A DNA stretch of 64,000 nt from Actinomycetes bacterium (GTDB taxonomy: Bacteria > Actinomycetota > Actinomycetes > Mycobacteriales > Mycobacteriaceae). Shown here one piece after another: positions 35,151 to 42,145 of the stretch. Position numbers and translations under genes: made by a program. The notes beneath the pieces were generated by a model. It was not told the DNA's origin, ran no database searches, and was given only the letters and a program-made list of their open reading frames with translations. Position 1 is the stretch's first letter. Every line of letters begins with the position of its first letter. The stretch is taken from positions 32,578-96,577 of the forward strand of contig JAEYMI010000054.1 in NCBI GenBank assembly GCA_023461275.1. The letters run 5' to 3'.

Positions 35151-35711
35151 CTAACGGTCGCTCGGCACCTCGGATCGCTTGGGCAGCACCCACATCGCCC
35201 GCGGGAAGTGGCAGGTGTAGCCGTCCGGATAGTGCAGCAGGTAGTCCTGATGCTGCGGCTCGGCCTCCCAGAACTCCCCGGCCGGCTCGATGGTGGTGAC
35301 CGCGTTACCCGGCCACAGCCCCGAGGCGTCGACGTCGGCGATGGTGTCGCGCGCGACCTGCTCCTGCTCGGGCGTGAGCGGGAAGATCGCCGAGCGGTAG
35401 CTCGATCCGACGTCGTTGCCCTGACGGTCCTTGGTCGACGGGTCGTGGATCTGGAAGAAGAACGCCAGGATGTCGCGGTAAGTTGTTGCGGCAGGGTCGA
35501 ATACGATCTCCACCGCCTCGGCGTGGCCCGGGTGATACCGGTAGGTGGCGTGATCGTTGGTGCCGCCGGTGTAGCCGACGCGTGTGGAGATCACCCCGGG
35601 CTGTCGTCGGATGAGATCCTGCATGCCCCAGAAACATCCGCCCGCCAGAACCGCGGTCTCGGTGCCCGGGGTGATGGTGATGCTGCCGTCGTCGGTGGGT
35701 CCGCTGGTCAT
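35151..35711 (-). CDS. msrA: Peptide methionine sulfoxide reductase A
   Basis: A 186-residue cytosolic MsrA that reduces the S form of methionine sulfoxide in proteins. The catalytic Cys is in VLAGGCFWGMQD, followed by VGYTGGTNDHATYR, HAEAVEIVFDPAAT, ILAFFFQIHDPS and QGNDVGSSYRSAIF, all standard. Resolving Cys residues are not in their common C-terminal place; one Cys occurs near the end in YTCHFPRA. The start at 35711 overlaps the msrB stop by 4 bases, so the two reductases are made together. Confidence 0.95.
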   Translation of the reverse strand: MTSGPTDDGSITITPGTETAVLAGGCFWGMQDLIRRQPGVISTRVGYTGGTNDHATYRYHPGHAEAVEIVFDPAATTYRDILAFFFQIHDPSTKDRQGNDVGSSYRSAIFPLTPEQEQVARDTIADVDASGLWPGNAVTTIEPAGEFWEAEPQHQDYLLHYPDGYTCHFPRAMWVLPKRSEVPSDR

Positions 35712-36253
35712 CGGTTGGTGTCCTCACTGTCGGTGGTGGTCATGTCTGTGGTGGTCGTTTCTGTGGTGGTCGTTTCTGTGGTGGTGAACAGGTCGCGGAA
35801 GCGGCCGTAGCCCTGGACTTCGAGCTCGTCGGCCGGCACGAACCGCAGTGCCGCGGAGTTCATGCAGTACCGCTGCCCGCCGTCGGCTCGGGGTCCGTCG
35901 CCGAAGACGTGACCGAGGTGACTGTCGGCCAGCGCCGAGCGGACCTCGGTGCGCTTGATGAGCAGCTTGCGGTCGCTGCGGGTGGTGACGGCGTCGGCGG
36001 CGATGGGTCGGGTGAAGCTCGGCCAGCCGGTGCCGCTGTCGTACTTGTCGGTCGACGAGAACAACGGCTCGCCGGAGACGACGTCGACGTAGATGCCGGG
36101 CTCGTGGTTGTCCCAGTACTCGTTCGCGAACGCGGGCTCGGTTCCGTCCTGCTGGGTCACGCGATATTGGGCGGGCGTGAGATGACTGGTGCTGTGCTGA
36201 TTATGACTGGTGCTGTGCTGATTATGGCTGGTGCCGTGCTGATTGCTGGTCAC
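35708..36253 (-). CDS. msrB: Peptide methionine sulfoxide reductase B with repeat tails
   Basis: A 181-residue MsrB, which reduces the R form of methionine sulfoxide. Core motifs: LTPAQYRVTQQDGTEPAF, GEPLFSSTDKYDSGTGWPSF, SHLGHVFGDGP, and the catalytic Cys in QRYCMNSAALRF. The zinc-binding CxxC pairs seen in many MsrB proteins are absent. Unusual tails flank the core: three heptad-like units at the N-terminus (NQHGTSH, NQHSTSH, NQHSTSH) and Thr/Glu/Asp runs at the C-terminus (TTTETTTTETTTTDM). GTG start at 36253 has GGAGG 6 bases upstream. msrA follows in the same operon. Confidence 0.93.
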   Translation of the reverse strand: MTSNQHGTSHNQHSTSHNQHSTSHLTPAQYRVTQQDGTEPAFANEYWDNHEPGIYVDVVSGEPLFSSTDKYDSGTGWPSFTRPIAADAVTTRSDRKLLIKRTEVRSALADSHLGHVFGDGPRADGGQRYCMNSAALRFVPADELEVQGYGRFRDLFTTTETTTTETTTTDMTTTDSEDTNR

Positions 36254-36355
36254 TGTTCCTCCTGGGAGAACACCACTGGCTGTGGCGTCGAACCCTTCAA
36301 CACCGCGGTGACCGGATTTGGTCCCGACCGCTAAACCACCTTCACGGTGACATTG

Positions 36356-36378
36356 AACGATGTTATCGTGACATCATT
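36356..36378. promoter_or_regulatory. Operator-like palindrome upstream of the di-iron oxygenase
   Basis: AACGATGTTATCGTGACATCATT is an imperfect 23-bp palindrome, with 9 of 11 arm pairs complementary. It ends 26 bases before the oxygenase ATG, a usual place for a repressor. The nearby TetR gene product (37339-38034) is one candidate binder. Confidence 0.4.
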
Positions 36379-36404
36379 CGATGGCATCAATGGAAGGTGG
36401 CCGC

Positions 36405-37313
36405 ATGTCCACAACAGCCCTCTCGAGCACGCACGAGCGCGGCATCGACGAGGTGTCGCAGCGGCTCGTCGCGTCGGCCGCGATGGCCTCCCGCAACGCG
36501 CTGGTCGAGATCGACTGGGATGCGCCGATGGAGCCAGACAAGTACGGCTGCAGCCCGGAGTGGTCGACGCTGTACGGCACGTCGTACTGGGATGAACTCA
36601 CCGTCGAGCAGCGAATCTCGTTGACCCGCCACGAGTTCGCGTCGGTGATGTCGATCGGCATCTGGTTCGAGATGTCGTTGCAGGAGATGGTCTTACGTGA
36701 TCAGTACCTGGCCGATTACCACCGACCGGAGTTTGCATTCGCACTCACCGAGATCGCTGACGAATGCCGTCACTCGCTGATGTTCGCCAAGGCGACCGAG
36801 AAGATGGTCGGAACGTCGTATCACCCGCATCCGCGAATCGGACGGGCCGCCAAGGTTTTTGCCGGCGTCGCCAAAGACGAGGTCGCCTATGCCGGCATCC
36901 TCGTGGCCGAGGAGATCCTCGACGTCTTCCAGCGCGGCTGCATGATCGACGACCGCGTGCTGCCATTTATCCGCACCGTCAACGAGATTCACGTCCTCGA
37001 GGAATCCCGCCACATGCGCTTCGCCCGCGAGCAGGTGCGGGAATCGATGGCCAGCGCCGGACCGATCCGGCGTCGGACGAGCGCTTTCCTCACCGCCCTT
37101 GCGGCGTCGTTCATCTTCACCAGCCTGGTCCGCCCGCAGGCCTACGCCGACGCCGGACTCGACAGGCATCGTGCCGTCGCCGAGATGCGACGCAACCACC
37201 ACTTCCAGTCGATGGTCCGCACCAGCTGCGCGCACTTGATGGAGTTCCTCGACGACGTCGGGCTGCTCACGCCGGCAGCCGCGCGGATCTATCGCCGGGT
37301 GCACATGCTCTGA
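36405..37313 (+). CDS. AurF-type non-haem di-iron oxygenase
   Basis: A 302-residue ferritin-like helical protein of the AurF/p-aminobenzoate N-oxygenase family. Di-iron ligands are visible in TRHEFASVMSIGIWFE, ALTEIADECRHSLMF (E120xxH123), VAYAGILVAEEILDVFQ and HVLEESRHMRFA (ExxxH). AurF-type enzymes oxidise aromatic amines to nitro compounds; many actinobacterial relatives have no known substrate. The start at 36405 has GGAAGGTGG just upstream; ATG codons at 36381 and 36390 are also in frame. It converges with the TetR gene, 25 bases apart. Confidence 0.85.
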   Translation: MSTTALSSTHERGIDEVSQRLVASAAMASRNALVEIDWDAPMEPDKYGCSPEWSTLYGTSYWDELTVEQRISLTRHEFASVMSIGIWFEMSLQEMVLRDQYLADYHRPEFAFALTEIADECRHSLMFAKATEKMVGTSYHPHPRIGRAAKVFAGVAKDEVAYAGILVAEEILDVFQRGCMIDDRVLPFIRTVNEIHVLEESRHMRFAREQVRESMASAGPIRRRTSAFLTALAASFIFTSLVRPQAYADAGLDRHRAVAEMRRNHHFQSMVRTSCAHLMEFLDDVGLLTPAAARIYRRVHML

Positions 37314-37338
37314 GCGACACGGGCACAGCGCCGTCGGG

Positions 37339-38034
37339 CTACCCGTCGCGTCGACGCTCTGCGCGCTGGCATTTCTGGACCGCGAGGATCTGCTCGTCGG
37401 TGAGCGCGGGCACGGTGAACGAGGTGATCGCGCCGTCGGTGCGGAGTGCGTCGAGAAGCAGTTCCAGATAGCGGCGCCACGCCCCCGGCGCGACCGGCTC
37501 CGATTGGGCGGCGAAGCCCGACACCATCGAGAAGATGGCGTAGAGATCGTTGGACTCGATGTCGCGGCGGATGACTCCGGCCTCACGCGCTCGACGGAAG
37601 ACCTCCTGCAACCGCGAGGTCAGCCTCGCTTTCACCGCGTGGATGGTCGGGTCGTTGTGGTCGATCTGCATCATGATGGCGGTCAGTCCGCGATCTTCGG
37701 CCATCGCCTCACACACCGTGGTGGCCAACGTCACCACCGCGACCCATGGATCGGTGCCCGCGTCGTCGAGGAGGGCCTTGGTCTGCTCCTCGACCTCTTC
37801 CAGGTGCGCCGCGAAGACACCGATGATCAGCTCGTCGCGATTGGCGAAGCGGCGATAGACCGTCCCCACCCCGACGCCGGCCGCGGCGGCGACGTCGTCG
37901 AGCGAGACGTCGAGTCCTCGCTCGGCAAAAAGCTCGTGAGCTGCAGCGATGATCCGACGTCGGTTGCGTTCGGCGTCAGCGCGCAGCGGGCGACCGGTGT
38001 CGTCGGTGGCACCAATTTGTATGGTCATCGTCAC
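37339..38034 (-). CDS. TetR family regulator, divergent from an MFS efflux gene
   Basis: A 231-residue TetR-type repressor. The HTH is RRRIIAAAHELFAERGLDVS followed by LDDVAAAAGVGVGTVYRRFANRDELI at about residues 25-75. The ligand-binding half (DAGTDPWVAVVTLATTVCEA) ends in a C-terminal tail rich in Arg. It is divergently transcribed from the DHA2 transporter gene with three operator-like repeats in the 93-base gap, a standard drug-efflux arrangement in which the repressor controls both genes. Confidence 0.9.
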   Translation of the reverse strand: MTMTIQIGATDDTGRPLRADAERNRRRIIAAAHELFAERGLDVSLDDVAAAAGVGVGTVYRRFANRDELIIGVFAAHLEEVEEQTKALLDDAGTDPWVAVVTLATTVCEAMAEDRGLTAIMMQIDHNDPTIHAVKARLTSRLQEVFRRAREAGVIRRDIESNDLYAIFSMVSGFAAQSEPVAPGAWRRYLELLLDALRTDGAITSFTVPALTDEQILAVQKCQRAERRRDG

Positions 38035-38045
38035 ATTCTCTCAAC

Positions 38046-38105
38046 CGGAGGAATCATCTCCGCTTAACCTTCGTTGGCTCCTTCGTAAACGGAGGAACCA
38101 TCTCC
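38046..38105. promoter_or_regulatory. TetR operator cluster between regulator and MFS genes
   Basis: CGGAGGAATCATCTCCG (38046-38062) is a palindrome with perfect 5-bp ends, and GGAGGAACCATCTCC (38091-38105) is a close second copy 44 bases on. Between them TCCTTCGTAAACGGAGGA (38079-38096) forms another imperfect palindrome around CGTAAACG. A third half copy (GGAGGACTCATG) reaches the transporter start codon. Confidence 0.55.
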
Positions 38106-38127
38106 ACTATTCCGTATCGGAGGACTC

Positions 38128-39648
38128 ATGACCACCACCTACGACTCCACGGGCCGCGCGTCGGCCGACGAGGAGACCGCCACCGAACGACACCACCGAC
38201 TCCGATGGCTGGTCCTCGGCGTTCTCGGACTCGCCCAACTGATGGTGGTCCTCGACGCGACCATCGTGAACATCGCACTCCCGCACGCCCAGGCGTCACT
38301 CGGCTTCGACAACGCCGACCGCCAGTGGATCGTGACCGCATACTCGCTGGCCTTCGGCAGCCTGTTGCTGCTCGGCGGTCGGCTCTCGGATCTGTTCGGC
38401 CGTCGGACGACGTTCATCGTCGGCCTCGTCGGTTTCGCCGCGATGTCGGCGGTCGGCGGTGCCGCGGTCAACTTCGAGATGCTGGTGATGGCTCGTGCCG
38501 GCCAGGGTGTCTTCGGCGCGCTGCTGGCACCCGCGGCCCTATCGCTGCTGACCACCACATTCACCGACCCGTCGGAGCGCGGTAAGGCCTTCGGCATCTT
38601 CGGCGCCATCGCCGGCGGTGGCGGTGCGCTCGGATTGCTGCTCGGCGGCATGCTCACCGAGTGGGCGGATTGGCGCTGGTGCCTCTACGTCAACCTGGTG
38701 ATCGCGGCGATCGCGCTGGTCGGTGCAGTCCTGTTCATCGGCAAGCACACCGCCGACCATCGTCCCAAGCTCGATCTGCCCGGCGTGGTGACCGTGTCTG
38801 CCGCCCTGTTCTCGATCGTCTACGGCTTCTCCAACGCCGAGACCAACGGCTGGGCCGACTGGGCGACCATCACCTGGCTGGTTGCCGGTGCCGTTCTGTT
38901 GGCGACGTTCGTCTGGCTGCAGTCGCGGACCGCACATGCGCTGCTCCCGTTGCGCGTCATCCTCGACCGCACGCGTGGCGGTTCGTACCTGACGGTGTTC
39001 ATCGTCGGCATCGGAATGTTCGGCATCTTCCTGTTCCTGACCTACTACCTGCAGCAGAACCTCGGGTTCAGCCCGATCCGTACCGGTCTGGCGTTCCTGC
39101 CGATGATCGGCGTGCTGATCGTCACCGCGACGACCGCCACCGGCGTGCTGCTCCCCCGGTTCGGTCCGCGCTGGCTGATGGCCGGTGGCATGCTCATCGC
39201 CGCGGTCGGCATGCTGCTGCTCACGCAGCTGACCGAGACCAGCACCTACGCCGCGCACATCCTGCCCGGTCTGCTGGTCATGGGCCTGGGCCTGGGCGCG
39301 TCGATGGCCCCGGCCATGCAGGGCGCGGTGTCGGGTGTGGCCCCCGACGACGCCGGCGTCGCGTCGGCAACGGTCAACACCATGCAGCAAGTGGGTGGCT
39401 CCGTGGGTACCGCACTGCTGAGCACGATCGCGGCGAGCGCCGCCACGTCGTACGCGACCAGCCACGCGGCTCACGTGGCCAATCCGGTTGCGCTGCAACA
39501 GCTTGCCGCAGTGCACTCCTACACCACCGCGTTCTGGGTGGCAGCCGGAGTGTTCGCGGTCGGGTCGCTGATCTCCGCACTCGTGATCCCCAGCGGCAAG
39601 CTGCCGGTCACCGAGGGTGAGACCGAAGCTCCGGCGATGGTGCACTGA
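38128..39648 (+). CDS. MFS transporter, DHA2 (EmrB/QacA) family
   Basis: A 506-residue drug:H+ antiporter with 14 predicted helices. Family markers: LMVVLDATIVNIALPHAQ in helix 1 (motif D1 type), RQWIVTAYSLAFGSLLLLGG, GRLSDLFGRRTTFIVG (motif A) and FGAIAGGGGALGLLLGG (motif C), and RWCLYVNLVIAA. Such proteins expel dyes, quaternary amines or antibiotics. The gene is divergent from the TetR repressor and is expected to be induced by its substrate. It ends before a hairpin at 39691-39735. Confidence 0.93.
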   Translation: MTTTYDSTGRASADEETATERHHRLRWLVLGVLGLAQLMVVLDATIVNIALPHAQASLGFDNADRQWIVTAYSLAFGSLLLLGGRLSDLFGRRTTFIVGLVGFAAMSAVGGAAVNFEMLVMARAGQGVFGALLAPAALSLLTTTFTDPSERGKAFGIFGAIAGGGGALGLLLGGMLTEWADWRWCLYVNLVIAAIALVGAVLFIGKHTADHRPKLDLPGVVTVSAALFSIVYGFSNAETNGWADWATITWLVAGAVLLATFVWLQSRTAHALLPLRVILDRTRGGSYLTVFIVGIGMFGIFLFLTYYLQQNLGFSPIRTGLAFLPMIGVLIVTATTATGVLLPRFGPRWLMAGGMLIAAVGMLLLTQLTETSTYAAHILPGLLVMGLGLGASMAPAMQGAVSGVAPDDAGVASATVNTMQQVGGSVGTALLSTIAASAATSYATSHAAHVANPVALQQLAAVHSYTTAFWVAAGVFAVGSLISALVIPSGKLPVTEGETEAPAMVH

Positions 39649-39656
39649 GTCAGATC

Positions 39657-39735
39657 CGGCTGGGTTAACGGTTCGGCTGGGTTAGCGGTTCGGCCCGGTC
39701 ACGTTGGACGCCTTGCGTTCGGCGTGGCCGGGCCG
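39657..39735. terminator. Tandem repeat and hairpin between convergent MFS and LysR genes
   Basis: Two 17-base tandem copies (CGGCTGGGTTARCGGTT) at 39657-39673 and 39674-39690 are followed directly by a hairpin: CGGCCCGGTCACG (39691-39703) pairs with CGTGGCCGGGCCG (39723-39735), 13 pairs with one T-G wobble. It is probably a bidirectional terminator; the purpose of the duplication is unclear. Confidence 0.6.
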
Positions 39736-39772
39736 TTCGCTATCCCGGTGCCGTGAGTATCAATTCGCCAAC

Positions 39773-40696
39773 TCAGTCTGCGCGCATGAGGTCGGCGCCC
39801 ACGGCTTCGAGGTGAGTGAGTAGCCAACGCAAGGCGGGGTCGGACGAGCTGCCGGGGTTCCAGTGGGCGGCCTCCTCGAGATCAACGCGTGGTAGCGGGG
39901 TCACGGCCACCGCCAGGTGTAGTTCAGTGGGCAGCGCGGACAGAAGCTGCCTCGGCACGATGGTGACCAGGTCGGTCCCGGCGACGAGATACGGCGCGGC
40001 GGTGAAGCCGCGGGTGGTGATTGCACGCCGCGGGATGATGTTCGCCTCCGCGAGCGCATGGTCGGCAGGCGTCGATGTGGTCTCCCCGAAGGTCACCACG
40101 ACGTGGCCGAGCTGGCGCAGATCCTCCAAGGTGAGCGCACCGTCGCGCAGTCGCGGATTGTCGTCGGCGACGACGCAGACGAACTGATCGGTGAACAGCG
40201 TTCGCCGCGCACCCGGTGCGCGGCCCGCGGCCGCGATCACCACGTCGCGGCGCAGCAGATCGAAACCACTGGCGGCCGGATCCTCCGGCAGAGTCTCGAC
40301 GGCCAGCGTCACACCCGGTGCTTCTGCCCCGATCGCCTCGAGTAACGGGGAGGTCAGCATGCCCAGGGCATAGTCTGAGGCGACGATGGAGAACGCCCGA
40401 TGGCTTGTCGCCGGGTCGAAATGTGCTTGCACACCGAGCGTTCGGGTCATCTCGGTGATTGCGTCGGCGACCAGTGGTCGCATCTCTTCGGCTTTGGGGC
40501 TGAGCGTCACCGACTTTCCGGACCGCAGCACGATCGGGTCGTCAAGGATCGTGCGGAGCCGGGCAAGTGAACTGCTCATCGAAGCCGGCGACAGCCCGAT
40601 CTGTTCACAGGCATGGCTGATCCGAGGCTCGGCGAGCAGCGCATCGAACGCGACGAGCAGATTCGCGTCGAGGCGGGGCAGTGAATCCTTCGTCAC
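39773..40696 (-). CDS. LysR family transcriptional regulator
   Basis: A 307-residue LysR-type regulator. The N-terminal HTH is LPRLDANLLVAFDALLAEPR plus ISHACEQIGLSPASMSSSLARL. The effector domain has DPATSHRAFSIVASDYALGM and a conserved late GTDLVTIVPRQLL. GTG start at 40696 overlaps the stop of the second LysR gene (GTGA), giving VTKDSLPRLDANLL; the longer frame lies within that gene. Both proteins are NodD/LinR-like in HTH style. Together they end the minus-strand catabolic operon and may answer to different intermediates. Confidence 0.87.
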   Translation of the reverse strand: MTKDSLPRLDANLLVAFDALLAEPRISHACEQIGLSPASMSSSLARLRTILDDPIVLRSGKSVTLSPKAEEMRPLVADAITEMTRTLGVQAHFDPATSHRAFSIVASDYALGMLTSPLLEAIGAEAPGVTLAVETLPEDPAASGFDLLRRDVVIAAAGRAPGARRTLFTDQFVCVVADDNPRLRDGALTLEDLRQLGHVVVTFGETTSTPADHALAEANIIPRRAITTRGFTAAPYLVAGTDLVTIVPRQLLSALPTELHLAVAVTPLPRVDLEEAAHWNPGSSSDPALRWLLTHLEAVGADLMRAD

Positions 40697-41607
40697 GTCG
40701 CTGCCCCGATCACCGGTCCGGTCGTGGTGAGTTGCGCGCGCATCCATTCCATCGCCGGATCCGTGGTCCGAGACGGATGCCACCAGAGTGCCTCGATCAG
40801 ATCGAGGCGTCCGATCGGCGCCTCGACCGCGACCGTTCCGGTCACCGCGCACAGCTGATCGGCGAGGCGACTCGGGACCAGGGCGATCAACTCGGTGCCC
40901 GCGACGATGCGCGGCAGCAGGACAAGGCTGTGGGTGCGCACCGCCACCTGGACAGCGATGCCGAGTTCGCTGAGCCGCCGCTGTACCGGTGTGTGATGGC
41001 CCGGACCGAACATCGCCTGCGCATGCGATGACGAACAGAAGTCCGCCCAGGAGAGCGACCCGTCCTGAATGCGGGGGTTCTCGCGGTCGGCGACGCAGAC
41101 ATAGCGGTCGACGAACAGCGTCGTCGATTCACCCTGGAAGCCGATGCCCGGCACCGCCACCACGAAGTCGTAGGTGAGCAGATGCGCATCGTCGACGATC
41201 GGTTGCGGCGGCAGCGGCTGCAGTTCGAGGTTGATCCCCGGGGCTGCGGCACAGATACGACCGAATCGTCCGGCGAGTTCGATCCTCGCGAAGTCCGACG
41301 ATGCGACCCGCACCGTCCGCTCGTAGGTCGCCGGGTCGAACGGCGTCGCCCGTCCGAGCGCACGATCGATGGCGGTGATCGTGCGTCGGACCTGAGGAAG
41401 CAGTGACCGCGCAAGCGGCGTCAACTCGTACTCCCGGCCCACGCGGACCAGGAGCTCGTCGCCGTAGTGACGACGCAGGCGCGCGAGGGTGCTGCTCATC
41501 GTCGATTGGCCGACCCCGAGTCGTTCACCCGCCCTGGTGACGTTGGATTCCTCGAGGAGCGCATACAGACCGTAGAGCAGGTTGAGGTCCACGTTGGCCA
41601 GGTTCAT
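40693..41607 (-). CDS. LysR family transcriptional regulator (second, adjacent)
   Basis: A 304-residue LysR-type regulator, related to its downstream neighbour in layout (LNLLYGLYALLEESNVTRAG, GVGQSTMSSTLARLRRHYGD; HFDP/PFDPATYERTVRVASS). The effector domain ends with VAGTELIALVPSRLADQL. Start 41607 gives MNLANVDLNLLYGLYAL; a longer frame to 41880 is within the VOC gene on the same strand and is rejected. It follows the VOC gene by 61 bases. A regulator of the island that starts at the divergent promoter near 45.9 kb is likely, but its targets are not shown by the sequence. Confidence 0.87.
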   Translation of the reverse strand: MNLANVDLNLLYGLYALLEESNVTRAGERLGVGQSTMSSTLARLRRHYGDELLVRVGREYELTPLARSLLPQVRRTITAIDRALGRATPFDPATYERTVRVASSDFARIELAGRFGRICAAAPGINLELQPLPPQPIVDDAHLLTYDFVVAVPGIGFQGESTTLFVDRYVCVADRENPRIQDGSLSWADFCSSSHAQAMFGPGHHTPVQRRLSELGIAVQVAVRTHSLVLLPRIVAGTELIALVPSRLADQLCAVTGTVAVEAPIGRLDLIEALWWHPSRTTDPAMEWMRAQLTTTGPVIGAAT

Positions 41608-41668
41608 CGGAGCATCTCCCGTGCCGATCAGACTGATGGTCGAGGCGTTGAGACCAGCCTGATTGAGA

Positions 41669-42145
41669 CTAGTGGACGGGGTCAGCTGTACCGATCGGTT
41701 CGACGAGCTCGATGAGATTGCCCTCGGGGTCGGCGACAAATGACATGCGCCAGCCCGGCTGCGGTGACTGCTGGGGCACCATCCGTTCGATCGCGCCGCG
41801 ACCGAGCAGCAGGGCGTGCACCGCGGACAGATCGTCGACCTGCATCGCGATGTGACTGTGACCGGCGATAAGCGCCGCATCCGCTGGTCCGGTGAACCGG
41901 TCGCCGGTCTGCACCCCGACGCGGGAGATCAGTTCGATGCCGAAGCCCGACGGTGCACGAAGCACCACGCCGCGCAGGCCGATGGGCTCGACGCCGAATG
42001 CGAACTCCACGGCCATGTCGAATGCACTGACGTACCAGTCGCAGGCGGCGTCGAGATCGACGACGGTGATCCCCACGTGGTGCATAGTCGCGGTGAGCGT
42101 CCCGCTCGTGGTCGCTACGGCGGCTGCCCGGGTGGCGGCGGTCAC
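41669..42145 (-). CDS. VOC (glyoxalase/bleomycin-resistance) family protein
   Basis: A 158-residue single-module VOC protein. Metal-ligand-like residues are in MHHVGITVVDLDAACDWY (His near 22), AGHSHIAMQVDDL (His) and DPEGNLIELVEP (Glu), the three positions used by glyoxalase I and extradiol enzymes. It may be an epimerase, lyase or isomerase acting on a pathway intermediate. GTG start at 42145 overlaps the hydrolase-cupin stop by 4 bases, so it belongs to the same operon. Confidence 0.82.
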   Translation of the reverse strand: MTAATRAAAVATTSGTLTATMHHVGITVVDLDAACDWYVSAFDMAVEFAFGVEPIGLRGVVLRAPSGFGIELISRVGVQTGDRFTGPADAALIAGHSHIAMQVDDLSAVHALLLGRGAIERMVPQQSPQPGWRMSFVADPEGNLIELVEPIGTADPVH

